Shown here: piece by piece, positions 1 through 12,977 of the stretch
How the letters are laid out: the number at the start of each line of letters is the position of its first letter
Position numbering within the stretch: the stretch's first letter is position 1
Assembly: GCF_024679095.1 (NCBI RefSeq)
Contig: NW_026111250.1
Location: 1 to 64,000 of the forward strand
Origin: Eriocheir sinensis
Lineage: Eukaryota > Arthropoda > Malacostraca > Decapoda > Varunidae
Reading direction: 5' to 3'
DNA length: 64,000 bases
Translations under genes and position numbers: made by a program
Notes under the pieces: generated by a model
Told to the model about the DNA's origin: nothing
Database searches by the model: none
Seen by the model: the letters and a program-made list of their open reading frames with translations, nothing else

Positions 1-50
1 AGCCCTTCTCGCTGCTCCCTAAAAGAATCCAGAGGTGGCCGAAAGATAAG

Positions 51-640
51 TCAGTTTCGGGAGGAGAGGTGTCCTGATACCTCCTCTTGAAAGAGTTCAA
101 GTCGTAGGCAGGAGGAAATACAGATGAAGGACGATTGTTCCAGAGTTTACCAGCGGGAGGGATGAAAGTGTGACGCTGCTGGTTAACTCTTGCATAAGGT
201 TTGGACAGTATAGGGATGAGCATGAGTAGAAAGTCGAGTGCAGTGGGGCCGCAGGAGGGGGCATGCAGTTAGCAAAGTTCAGAAGAGCAGTCAGTGTGGA
301 AATATCGATAGAAGATAGAAAGAGGCAACATTGTGGCGGAATTTAAGAGGTAGAAGACTATCAGTATGAGGAGGAGAGCTGATGAGACGAAGAGCCTTTG
401 CCTCCTCTGTCCAGAAGAGCTGTGGTGGAGCCCCCACACATGAGATGCATACTCCATAATGAGGGCGGACAAGGCCCTGTATATGGACAGCAGCTGTGCA
501 GGGGAAGAACTGGCGGAGACGGTACAGAACGCCCAGCCTCGAGGAAGCTGATTTAGTAAGAGATGAGATGTGAAGTTTCCAGTTGAGATTTTGAGTTAAG
601 GATAGACCGAGGATGTTTAGTGTTGAGGAAGGTGATAGCT
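51..640 (-). pseudogene. LINE reverse transcriptase, C-terminal remnant only
   Basis: Beyond the deletion, minus-strand frames give successive conserved pieces of the thumb and C-terminal region: STLNILGLSLTQNLNW and LGVLYRLRQFF, then (shifted) LLSIYRAL and IMEYASHVWG, then a short stretch in another frame (KALRLISSPPHTD), then LSIFYRYFHTDCSSEL, then after a stop at 269-271 PYARVNQQ and AGKLWNNRPSSVFPP. In the frame ending EVSGHLSSRN a TGA at 51-53 fits the native stop codon. At least four frame changes make it non-coding. The catalytic palm with its aspartates is missing, so this piece could not polymerise even if read. Bases 1-50 would then be 3' untranslated sequence of the element, whose 3' end lies outside the window. 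Confidence 0.82.
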
Positions 641-1279
641 GGAATATGCCCAGATAGGAGGAATATGCCCAGAATCGTCCAGAGTGGAGTTTTTAGAAAA
701 AGTTTGAGAGAAGAGTTCAGCCTGAGAGATAGATGAGACGGCAGTGTTGCCGTCAGGACTGAGGAGTGGAGGGAAAGATGAAGAAGTGAAGTTGGAGGAG
801 ATGTTTTTGGCTAGATGCCAGAAGTCACGGGAAGAGTTAGAGAAAGCAAGGTTTTGACATTTTCTATTAATGAAAGAATTTTTGGTTAGTCGGAGAATAG
901 ATTTGGCACGATTTCGGGCAGAAATGTAAAGTTCATAATTAGCATTAGTTTGAAGGCTCTGGTATCTTTTGTGAGCTACCTCTCTATCATTGACAGCACG
1001 AGAACAAGCGTGATTAAACCAAGGCTTTTTATCGTGAGGAGTAGAGAAAGAACGAGGAATGTATGCCTCCATTCCAGAGACAATCACCTCTGTGATGCGC
1101 TGAGCACACACAGAGGGGTCTCTATCCTGGAAGCAATAATCATTCCACGGGAAATCGGAAAAGTACATCCTCAGGTCGTCCCACCGAGCTGAAGCAAAAT
1201 GCCAGAAGCATCGCCTCTTCGGTGGGTCCAGAGGATGTACAGGAGCGATAGGACAGGATGCAGAAATAAGATTGTGATC
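617..1279 (-). pseudogene. LINE ORF middle part: end of endonuclease and linker to the polymerase
   Basis: An open frame runs from the DHN motif at 1279 to a stop at 617-619, about 220 codons. The methionine at 1168 is internal, because the frame stays open for 37 codons upstream of it (DHNLISASCPIAP through FASARWDD). The product is the rest of the endonuclease followed by a basic, helix-rich linker with motifs KKPWFNHACSRAV and RNRAKSILRLTKN that normally leads into the reverse transcriptase. The final residues after DSGHIPPI are foreign to the element and come from the deletion junction at 641-673, where the frame is lost. It forms one ancestral ORF with the endonuclease piece upstream and the polymerase piece downstream. 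Confidence 0.8.
641..673. repeat. 14-bp direct repeat at the internal deletion junction
   Basis: GGAATATGCCCAGA occurs at 641-654 and again at 660-673, an offset of 19 bp. On its right the element reads the end of the endonuclease-polymerase linker; on its left it resumes at the C-terminal part of the polymerase (QLSPSSTLNILGL). The several hundred codons of polymerase core expected between these points are absent. The short duplication at the exact break suggests filler DNA or template slippage when the deletion formed. Confidence 0.75.
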
Positions 1280-2029
1280 GGGAGCCCAACGGAGAGAACA
1301 GTTTGACAGAATAAGCAGAAGGGTTTGAGGTAAGGAAGAGGTCTAGAATGTTGGGCCGATCTCCAAGACGGTAGACGTGTAGGGTGCTGGACCAACTGCT
1401 CTAGGTCGTTGAGGATAGCAAAGTTGTAGGCTTGTTCACCAGGATGGTCAGTGAAAGAGGATGAAAGCCAAAGCTGGTGGTGAACATTGAAATCTCCTAG
1501 GATGGAGATTTCAGCGAAGGGAGAGTGGGTCAAGATGTGCTCCACTTTAGAATTCAAATAGTCAAAGAATTTTACATAGTTGGTAGAGTTAGGTGAGAGA
1601 TAAACAGCACAGATGTATTTAGTAATAGAATGACAGTGAAGTCTTAACCAGATGGTGGAAAATTCAGAAGAGTCAAGGTCGAGGGCACGAGAGCAAGTGA
1701 TGTCGTTGCGCACGTAGGCGCAACATCCAGCTTTGGATTGAAATTTAGGATAGAGATAGTAGGAGGGAACAGAGTAGAGATTGCTGTCAGTAGCCTCAGA
1801 AACCTGTGTTTCGGTAAGGAAGAGAAGGTGAGGTTTAGAGGAGGAGAGATGATGTTCCACAGAATGAAAATTAGAGCGAAGACCGCGAATGTTGCAGAAA
1901 TTGAGAAGAAAGAGGTTCGAGGAGTTATCAAGACACCTCTCGGGTCGGCAGCCAGAAGGGGTCCTCCCTGGGGGAATTTGTGGTCCCCCCCCCAGGCGGG
2001 GACTCCGAGGCATTGCTTAATTGAGCCAT
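1271..2029 (-). pseudogene. LINE endonuclease domain, frameshifted
   Basis: This encodes the endonuclease that would nick genomic DNA to prime reverse transcription. From the ATG at 2013, residues 37-44 read LNFCNIRG (the first conserved endonuclease motif), residues 67-69 TET contain the catalytic glutamate, residues 97-103 GCCAYVR follow, and residues 173-176 are GDFN. Frame 1 fails near 1372 after HPTRLP. A second frame reads RLGDRPNILDLFLTS down to about 1285. A third frame supplies the DHN triplet (1271-1279) with the catalytic histidine. All key residues are therefore present but scattered over three frames by small indels. A second ATG at 2027-2029 in better context (AAAATGG) lies one frame away; the run of nine C at 1985-1993 is a likely slippage site between them. 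The native start is uncertain. Confidence 0.85.
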
Positions 2030-2053
2030 TTTGAATTTTGAATTTTGAATTTT
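2029..2053. repeat. (TTTTGAA) short tandem repeat
   Basis: The 7-bp unit TTTTGAA is repeated about 3.6 times, directly upstream (minus-strand sense) of the ATG at 2027-2029. It marks the change from leader to coding part of the retroelement. Confidence 0.9.
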
Positions 2054-2254
2054 GGAAAAAGGTGTATATGTTATGTGAATGTAGTGTGGTGTGGATAAAG
2101 AGAGGATCTGTCTTTAGAGAGCATGCTGAACTACTCTCCGGTGTTGGTGAGACAATAGGGAAACGGTTAGTGAGGACATGGGAAGGGTCTTTGGAGGGCT
2201 TCAGCTCCTTCTCACCTCCCATATATACTCACCAGGAGTGGCTTGCGCCCGTTC
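2030..2254 (-). other. Probable 5' leader of the LINE
   Basis: This ordinary-composition segment lies upstream of the endonuclease on the minus strand and is continuous with it. A minus-strand open frame crosses it (2222 down to 1644), but that frame runs out of register with the endonuclease motifs and has no recognisable domain, so it is probably non-coding. The leader ends near a small hairpin and then abruptly meets the (AT)n tract. Confidence 0.5.
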
Positions 2255-2275
2255 GGTAGGTGTCTTCCTACCTAC

Positions 2276-2276
<1 letters not shown>
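2255..2276. other. Small hairpin at the LINE/satellite boundary
   Basis: GGTAGGT at 2255-2261 pairs with ACCTACC at 2270-2276 across an 8-base loop. It sits three bases before the first (AT)n tract and is the last ordinary-composition sequence in the window. It could be the 5' terminus of the LINE or a fold that helped fix the boundary; neither is shown. Confidence 0.6.

Positions 2277-2278
<2 letters not shown>

Positions 2279-2349
<71 letters not shown>
2279..2349. repeat. (AT)n microsatellite 1
   Basis: A pure AT dinucleotide tract of about 71 bp separates the LINE remnant from the satellite array. On its right the satellite resumes with AAAATACACATAGAATAATG, so the tract occupies the A/T linker position of a monomer. 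Confidence 0.97.
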
Positions 2350-2354
<5 letters not shown>

Positions 2355-4057
2355 CACATAGAATAATGTTAAATCGTATCAAAATAAATAAACATAATTT
2401 CAATAGAATAATGTAAATTTGTATGAAAATAAAGATGCAAAATACCCATATAATAACGCATATATGCATAAAAATATATATACAAAAATACACATGAAAT
2501 AATTAAATTTGTATTGAAATAAATATACAAAATGCACATACAATAAAGTAAATTTGTATTGAAATAGATATGCAAAATACACATCAATAACGTAAATTTG
2601 TATCAAAATATATATACGAATACACATAAAATAGAGTAAATTTCTATGAAAATATACATACAAAATACAAATAAAATGATGTAAATAGTATAAAAATATA
2701 CATACCAAATACACCTAAAATAATGGAAATTCGTATAAAAATAAACAAACAAAATTCCGATAAAAGAAGGTATATTTGTAGGAAAATAAATATACAAAAT
2801 ACACATAAAATAACGAAAACTCGTATAAAAATATATACACAGAATAGTAATAAAATAATGTAAATTTGTATGAAAATAAAGATGAAAAACTCCCATAAAA
2901 TAAAGCAAATTTTATAAAAATATATACAAAAATACACATAGAATAATTAAATTTGAATTAAAATTAATATACAAAATGCACATACAATAAGAAAAATTTG
3001 TATTGAAAAAATATACAAAAAAAAAGGTGTAAATTTGTTTCAAAATATATATACGAATACACATAAAATAACGTATATTTCTATAGAAATATATATATAC
3101 AAAATACACATGAAATGATGTAAATACGTATAAAAATATATACAAAATACACATTAAATAATGTAAATTCGAGTCAAAATAAATAATCAAAATATTAATA
3201 AAAGAATGTGTATTTGTCTGAAAATACATATATAATACACACATAAAATAACCTAAATTTGTATAAAGCTATATACAAAAATACACAAAAATATTTAAAA
3301 TTTGTTTGAAAATAAATATACAAAATACACATAAAATTTGGTAAATTTATATTGAAATACATTTACAAAATACACATAAAATAATGTAAATTTGAATGAA
3401 AATACATAAACAAATACACTTAAAATAATGTAAATTTGTATACAAAATACACATTAAGTAATGTTAATATGTATAAAAAAATATATACAAAACCCAAATA
3501 GAATAATGTAAAATCGTATCAAAATAAATACACAGAATATTAATAAAATAATGTAAATTTCTATGAAAATAAAGAACCAAAATACCCATAAAATAACGCA
3601 TTTTTTTTATAAATATATATATACCAAAATACATATAAAAATTTAAATTTGTATTAAAATAAATATACAAAATGCTCATACAATAAGGTAAATTTATATT
3701 GAAATAGATATGCAAAATACATATAAAACAATGTAAATTTATTTCAAAATATAAATACGAATACACATAAAATAACGTAGATTTCTATAAAAATATCTAT
3801 ACAAAATACACATAAAATGAAGTAAATACGTATAAAAAAATGTATACAAAATACACATAAAATAATGTAAATTCGTATCAAAATAAATAAACAAAATACC
3901 AAAAAAAGAATGTGTATTTGTATAAATATAAATATAAAAAATACACAAAAAATAACGTAAATTTATATAAAACTATATACAAAAATACACAAAAGTAGTT
4001 AAATTTGTATGAAAATAGATATACAAAAAACACATAAAATAAGCTAAGATTGAATTG

Positions 4058-4252
<195 letters not shown>

Positions 4253-6297
4253 TATAAAAAAAATATTTATTAATATTCATATAATAACGTAAATTTGCAT
4301 AAAAAATATGTACAAAATACACATATAATCATGTAACTCGTATCAAATTAAATAAAAAAAATACTAATAATGTAGTGTAAGTTTGTATGAGAAAACATAT
4401 AAAAAAATACACATAAAATAACGCTAATTTCTTTAAAAATATATGTACAAAAATGCATATAAAATAAAGTAAATTTGCATAAAAAATATATATAAAACTC
4501 ACATTAAATAATGAAAAAACGTATAAAAACATGTATACAAAATACCTTTGAAATAATCTAAATTCGTATCGAATTAAATTAACAAAATAACAATAAAATA
4601 ATGTAATTTTGGATGAATATATATTTAAAAAATACACATAAAATAACCTAAATACAAATACAAATATACACATAAAATAATTTAAAATTGCATGAAATGA
4701 ATATATAAAATAAACATAAAATATAGTAAATTTGTAATGAAATATATGTAAAAATACATATAAAATAATGTAAATTTATATGAATATATAAAATGAAATA
4801 CATATAAAATAACATGAATTTGTATGAAATTTGTATAAAAAAATATACGAATATACACAATAAAATAACGTAAATTTTTATGAAAATATATATGCAAAAT
4901 ACATATAAAATAAGGTAAATACGTAGAAAAATATATATACAAAATACACATAAAGTAATGTAAATTCGTATCAAAATAAATGAACAAAATTCCAATAAAA
5001 GAATGTATATTTGTAGGAAAATATATGTACAAAATACAAATAAAATAACTAAAATTTGTATAAAAATATATACAAAAATACACAAAATAATTTAAATTTG
5101 TTTGAAAATAGATATGCAAAATACACATAAAATTAGGCAAATTTGTATTGAAATACATATACAAAACACACATAAAACAATGTAAATTTGTATGAAAATA
5201 TATAAACATATACACATAAAATAATGTAAATTTGGATAAAATATAAATACAAAATATACATTAAATGTTATAAATATGTATAAAACATATATATACAAAA
5301 TACACATAGAATAATGTTAAATCGTATCAAAATAAATAAACAGAATATCAATAAAATAATGTAAATTTGTAGGAAAATAAAGATGCAAAATACTCATATA
5401 ATAACGCATAATTGTATAAAAATATATATACAAAAATACATATAAAATAATTGAATTTGTATTAAAATAAATATACAAAATGCACATACAATAAAGTAAA
5501 TTTGTATTGAAATAGATATAGAAAATTCACATCAATAATGTAAATTTGTATCAAACTATATATACGAATACTCATAAAATAGAGTAAATTTCTATGAAAA
5601 TATTCATACAAAATACATATAAAATTATGTAAATAAGTATAAAAATATATATACCAAATATACCTCAAATAATGTAAATTGGTGTCAAAATAATTAAACA
5701 AAAGTCCGATAAAAGAACGTATATTTGTATTAAAATAAATATTCAAAATACACATAAAATAACGAAGATTTATGTAAAAATATATAAAAAATACAAAAAA
5801 TTAATTTCAATTTGTATGAAAATAGATATACAAAATACACATATAATTAGTTAAATTTGTATTTAAATACATGTTCAAAATACACAAAACATAATGTAAT
5901 TTTGTATGAAATGAAAACAAACACACATAGAGTAATGTAAATTTGTATAAAATATATATACAAAATACACATAGAATACTGTAAAATCGTATCAAAATCA
6001 ATACAGAGAATATCAATAAAATAATGTAAATTTGAATGAAAATAAAGATGCAAAATGCCAATAAAATAAAGCATATTTTTATAAAAATTACATATACAAA
6101 AATACACATAGAATAATTTTTTTTTAAATTAATATACATAATGCATATACAATAAGGTAGATTTGTATTGAAAAAATATGCAAAATACACATAAAACAGT
6201 GTAAATTTGTTTCAAAATCTATATACGAATACTCATAAATCAACGTACATATCTATAGAAATATATATACAAAATACACATGAAAAGATGTAAACAC

Positions 6298-6456
<159 letters not shown>

Positions 6457-9384
6457 AAATATTAAATAATGTAAATTCGCGGTTAAATAAAGAAACAAAA
6501 TATCAATAAAAGAATTTGTATTTGTATGTAAATAGATATACAATATACACATAAAATCACCTAAATTTGTATAAAACTATATACAAAAATACACAAAAAT
6601 AATTTAAATTTGTATGAAAATAAATATACAAAATACATATAAAATTAGGTAAATTTGTATTGAGATACATTTACAAAATACACATAAAATAATGTAAATT
6701 TGAATGAAAATATATAAACAAATACACTTAAAATAACGTAAATTTGTATAAAATATATATACAAAATATACATTAAATAATGTAAATATGTATAAAAAAA
6801 TATAAACAAAACACAAATAGAATAATGTAAAATCGTATCAAAATAAATACACAGAATATTAATAAAATAATGTAAATTTATATGAAAATTCAGATGCAAA
6901 ATACCCATAAATTAACGCATTTTTTATAAAAAATATATATACCAAGACATAAAATATTTGAATTTGTATTGAAATAAATATACAAAATGCACACATAATA
7001 AGGTAAATTTGTATTGAAATAGATATGCAAAATACATATAAAACAATGTAAATTTGTTTCAAAATATATATACGAATACACATAAAATAACGTAGATTTC
7101 TATGAAAATATATATACAAAATACACATAAAATGAAGTAAATACGTATAAAAAAGGTATACAAAATACACATAAACTAATGTAAACTCGTATCAAAATAA
7201 ATAAACAAAATACTAATAAAAGAATGTGTATTTGTATAAATATAAATATACAAAATACACATAAAATAACGTAAATTTATATAAAACTATATGCAAAAAT
7301 ACACAAAAGTAATTAAATTTGGGTGAAAATAGATATACAAAATACACATAAAATAAGCTAAATTTGAATTGAAATATATATACAAAATACATAAAACAAT
7401 GTAAATTTGTATCTAAATATTTAAAAAAATACACATTTAATAACGTAAATTTGTATGAAAATATATAAACAAAATACACATTAAATAATGTAAATACGTA
7501 TAAAAAAATATGTAGAAAATACAAATATAATCATGTAAATCGTATCAAAATAAATGAATAAAATACCAATAAAATAATGTAAATTTGTATGAGAAAACAT
7601 ATTCAAAATACTCATAAAATAACGCAAAATTTTATTAAAATATATGTACAAAAATTGACATAAAATAAAGTAAATCTGCATAAAAAATATATATATACAA
7701 AACACACTTTAGATAATGTAAATGAGTATAAAAATATGTATACAAAATACCTATGAAAAAATCTAAACTCGTATCGAGTTAAATTAAGAAAATACCAATA
7801 AAATAATGCAATTTTAGGTGAAAATATATAGAGAAAATACACATAAAATTACCTAAATACAAATACAAATATACACATAAAATAATTTAAGATTGAATGA
7901 AATAAATATACAAAATAATCATAAAATAAAGTAAATTTGTAATGAAAAATATGTAAAGATACACATAAAATAATATAAATTTGTATGAAAATATATATAC
8001 AAATACACATAAAATAACATGAATTTGTATAAAATTTGTATCAAAATAAATACGAATACACACAATAAAATAATGTAAATTTTTATTAAAATATATATAC
8101 AAAATATAATGTAAATACGTAGAAAATTATATATACAAAATACATATAAAATACTGTAAACTGGTATCAAATTAATAAACAAAATTCCAATAAAAGAATG
8201 TATATTTGTAGGAAAATATATATACAAAATACAAATAAAATTGCTAAAATTTGTATAAAATAAATTAAAAAATACACAAAAATAATCTAAAATTGTTTGA
8301 AAACAGATATGCAAAATACACATAAAGTTAGGCAAATTTGCATTGAAATACATATACAAAATACACATAAAATAATGTAAATTTGTATGGAAATATATAA
8401 TCAAATACACATAAAATAACGTAAATTTGGATAAAATATATATACAAAATATACATTAAATAATATAAATATGTATAAAAATATATTTACAAAATACACA
8501 TAGAATAGTGTTAAATTGTATAAAAATAAATAAACAGAATATCTATGAAATAATGTAAATTTTTATGAAAATAAAGATGCAAAATACCCATATAATAATG
8601 CATAAAATATGCATAAAAATATATATGCAAAAATACACATTAAACAATTAAATTTGTATTGAAATAAATACACAAAATGCACATACAGTAAAATAAATTT
8701 GTATTGAAATAGATATACAAAATACACATCAATAATATAAACTTGTATCAAAATATATATACGATACACATTAAATAGGGTAAATTTCTATGAAAATATA
8801 CATACAAAATACATATAAAATGATGTAACTAGTATAAAAATATATATACCAAATACACTTAAAATAATGTAAATTCGTATCAAAATAAACAAACAAAATT
8901 CCGATAAAAGAACGTATATTTGTAGGAAAATAAATATACAAAATACACATAAAATAACGAAAATTTGTATAAAAATATATACAAAAAAAAATTATCTCAA
9001 TTTGTATGAAAATAGATATACAAAATACACATATAATTAGTTAAATTTGTCTTTAAATACATGTACAAAATACACATAAAATAATGTTAATTTGTATGAA
9101 ATGAAAACAAATACACATAAAATAACGTACATTTGTATAAAATATATTTATAAAATACACATAGAATAATGTAAAATCGTATCAAAATAAATACACAGAA
9201 TATCAATAAAATAATGTAAATTTGTATGAAAATAAAGATGCAAAATACCCATAAAATAAAGCATATTTTTATAAAAATACATATACAAAAACACACATTC
9301 AATAATTAAATTTGTTATAAATTAATATACAAAATGCATATACAATAAGGTAAATTTGTATTGAAAAAATATGCAACATACACA

Positions 9385-11385
9385 TAAAAGTGTAAATTTG
9401 TTTCAAAATCTATATACGAATACACATAAAATAACTTAGATTTCTATAGAAATATATATACAAAATACATATGAAATGTAAATACGTATAAAAATATATA
9501 TACAAAATACATATTAAATAATGTAAATTCGCGTCAAAATAAATAAACAAAAAATAAATAAAAGAATGTGTATTTGTATGAAAATAGATATACAAAATAC
9601 ACATAAAATAATGTAAATTTGTTTAAAACTATATACAAAAATACACAAAAATAATTTAAATTTGTTTGAAAATAAATATACAAAATAAACATAAAATTAG
9701 GTAAATTTGTATTGAAATACATTTACAAAATACACATAAAATAATGTAAATTTGAATGCAAATACATAAACAAATACACTTAAAATAACGTAAATTTAAA
9801 TACAAAATACACATTAAATAATGTAAATATGTATAAAAAAATATATACAAAACCCAAATAGAATAATGTAAAATCGTATCAAAATAAATACACAGAATAT
9901 TAATAAAATAATGTAAATTTGTATGAAAATAAAGAAGCAAAATACCCATAAAATAAAGCATTTTTTTATAAAAATGTATATACCAAAATACATATAAAAA
10001 AATTAAATATGTATTAAAATAAATATACAAAATGCACATATAATAAAGTAAATTTATATTGAAATAGGTATGCAAAATACATATAAAACAATGTAAATTT
10101 ATTTCAAAATATAAATACGAATACACATAAAATAACGTAGATTTCAATAAAAATATATATACAAAATACACATAATAAATACGTATAAAAAAATGTATAC
10201 AAAATACGTATAAAATAATGTAAATTCGAATCAAAATAAATAAACAAAATACCAATAAAAGAATGTGTATTTGTATAAATATAAATATACAAAATACACA
10301 TAAAATAACGTAAATTTGTATAAAACTATATACAAAAATACACAAAAGTAACTAAATTTGTATGAAAATAGATATACAAAATTCACATAAAATATATTTT
10401 GTGTGTATTTTGTATATCTATTTTCATACAAATTTAATTAATTCTGTGTATTTTTGTATATACTTTTATATAAATTTACGTTATTTTATGAGCATTTTGT
10501 ACATTTATATTTATACAAATACACATTCTTTTATTGGTATTTTGTTTATTTATATTTATACGAATTTACATTATTTTATGAGTATTTTGTATACATTTTT
10601 TTATACGTTTTTACTTAATTTTATATGTATTTTGTATATATTTTTTTTATAGAAATCTACGTTATTTTATGTGTATTCGTATATATATTTTGAAACAAAT
10701 TTACATTGTTTTATATGTATTTTGCATATATATTTCAATACAAAGTTACCTTATTGTATGTGCATTTTGTATGTCTATTTTAATACAAATTCAAATATTT
10801 TATGTGTATTTTTGTATATTTATAATAAAAAAAGCGTTATTTTATAGGTATTTTGTATCCTAATTTTCATACAAATTTATATTATTTTATTAATATTCTG
10901 TGTATATATTTTGATACGATTTTTTATTATTCTATTTGTGTTTTGTATATATTTTTTTATACATATTTACATTATTTAATATGTATTTTGTATATATATT
11001 TTATACAAATTTACGTTATTTTAAGTGTATTTGTTTATATATTTTCATTCAAATTTACATTATTTTATGTGTATTTTGTATATGTATTTCAATACAAATT
11101 TACCTAATTTTATGTGTATTTTGTATATTTATTTTCATACAAATTTAAATTATTTTTGTGTATTTTTGGATATAGTTTTATACAAATTTACGTCATTTTA
11201 TGTGTATTTTGTATTTATTTTGACACGAATTTACATTATTTAATGGGTATTTTGTATATATATTTTTATACGTATTTACATCATTTCAAGTGTATTTTTT
11301 ATATATATTTCTATAGAAATCTACGATATTTTATAAGTATTCGTATATATATTTTGAAACAAATCTACATTATTTTATGTGTATT
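9385..11385. repeat. Long palindrome centred at 10394/10395
   Basis: The centre reads AAAATA|TATTTT. Going outward, each arm shows the same series of monomer variants in the same order for about 1 kb: the ATAGATATAC monomer, the short one with AACTATATAC, the ACACATTCTTTTATTGG one, the GATACGAATTTAC one, and so on to the TATTCGTATATA/GAAACAAATTTAC monomer at 9.41 and 11.34 kb. Beyond that the arms differ (type b on the left, type d on the right). The arms differ by scattered substitutions and by one monomer lost on the right (near 11220). Confidence 0.85.
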
Positions 11386-12686
11386 TTGTATATATTTTTC
11401 ATTACAAATTTGCCTTATTTTATGTTTATTTTTATATCTATTTTCATTCAAATTCAAATTATTTTATGTTTATATATTTATTTGTATTTACGTTATTTTA
11501 TGTGTATTTTCTATATATATTTTCTTTAAAAATTACATTATTTTATCGGTATTTTGTTCATTTATTTCGATACGAATTTATATTATTTCATGTGTATTTT
11601 CTATACATATTTTTATACGCATTTACATTATTTAATATGTGTTTTGTATATATATTATTTATACAATTTTACTTCATTTTGTGTACATTTGTGTTGTTGT
11701 TTTTATTCAAATTTACATTATTTTAATTGTATTTTGTACTTTTTTATTATAAATTTGTCTTATTTTATGTGTATTTTGTTTATTTATTTTCATACAAATT
11801 TTAAGTATTTGATATGCGTTTTTGTACATATATTTTTATAGAAATTTGCGTTATTTTATGTGTATTTTGTATATATTTTTTTTTCAAATTTACATTTTTT
11901 TTATTATTATTTTGTTTATGTATTTTGATACGAATTTACATTATTATATGTGTATTTTGTATATATTTTGTATACGTATTTTCATAATTTAATGTGTATT
12001 TTGTTTATATATTTTAAAACAGATTTACGTTATTTTATGCGTATTTGTTTAATTATTTTGATACAAATATACATTATTTTATGTTTTTTGATATACATAT
12101 TTCAATACAAATTTATTTTATTTTATATATATTTTGTATATCTATTTTCATTCAAATTTAAATTACTTTTGTGTCTTTTTGTAAAGAGTTTTATACAAAT
12201 TTACGTTATTTTATGTGTATATTGTATATTTATTTTCATACAAATTCACATTCTTCTATTGGTATTTTGTTTATTTATTTTGGTACGAATTTACATTACT
12301 TTATGTGTATTTTGTATATATATTTTTATACGTATTTACATCATTTTATGTATTTTTTATATATATTTTTATAGAAATTTACGTTTTTTTATGTTTATTC
12401 GTATATATATTTTGCAACAAATTTATCTTTCAAAACAAATTTACCATATTGTATGTGTATTTTGTATATTTATTTTAATACAAATTTAATTTTTGTATGT
12501 GTATTTTTGAATATATATTTTTATAAAAATGTGCTTTTTTTATGATTATTTTGGATCTTTATTTTCTTACAATTTTACATTATTTTATTGATATTCTGTG
12601 TATTTATTTTGATACGATTTAACATTGTACTATGTGTATTTTGTATATATTTTATTTTACATATTTATATTATTTAATGTGAATTT

Positions 12687-12977
<291 letters not shown>

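Larger units (their letters stand above)
1..2276 (-). mobile_element. Decayed non-LTR retrotransposon (LINE, Jockey/I-like), polymerase core deleted
   Basis: Read on the minus strand this stretch runs 5' leader, apurinic-type endonuclease, linker, then only the C-terminal end of the reverse transcriptase and a short 3' tail. Such elements copy themselves by nicking target DNA with the endonuclease and reverse-transcribing their RNA there. The copy is dead: the endonuclease is split over three frames, the catalytic core of the polymerase is missing, and the C-terminal part shifts frame at least four times. No F/YxDD polymerase box is seen in any frame. Base composition is ordinary (near 45-50% GC by eye), in sharp contrast to the satellite that starts at 2279. 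Placement in a Jockey/I-like clade is a family-level inference, and the resemblance to decapod crustacean elements is recalled rather than searched. Confidence 0.87.

Noticed and set aside
1738..2034. Plus-strand open frames over the LINE (1738-2034, 950-1192, 2038-2259)
   Set aside because: They are antisense to recognisable endonuclease or linker coding sequence, or to its leader, and show no domain of their own.
1644..2222. Minus-strand frame of 192 codons overlapping the endonuclease, considered as a LINE ORF1
   Set aside because: Its 3' half overlaps the endonuclease motifs in a different frame, and the 5' half has no zinc knuckle or other recognisable ORF1 feature.
2225..2236. Good match to a 5' splice donor (CTG/GTGAGTAT) on the minus strand
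   Set aside because: It lies in the retroelement leader with no exon or acceptor to pair with; a single short consensus match is expected by chance.
9656..10345. Long open frame of 229 codons, and some 250 similar ones across 2.3-64 kb, resembling hydrophobic membrane proteins
   Set aside because: They follow the 45-bp satellite period, overlap each other in several frames of the same strand, switch strand whenever the array does, and consist almost only of F, Y, I, L, V, C repeats. They are by-products of a stop-poor monomer.
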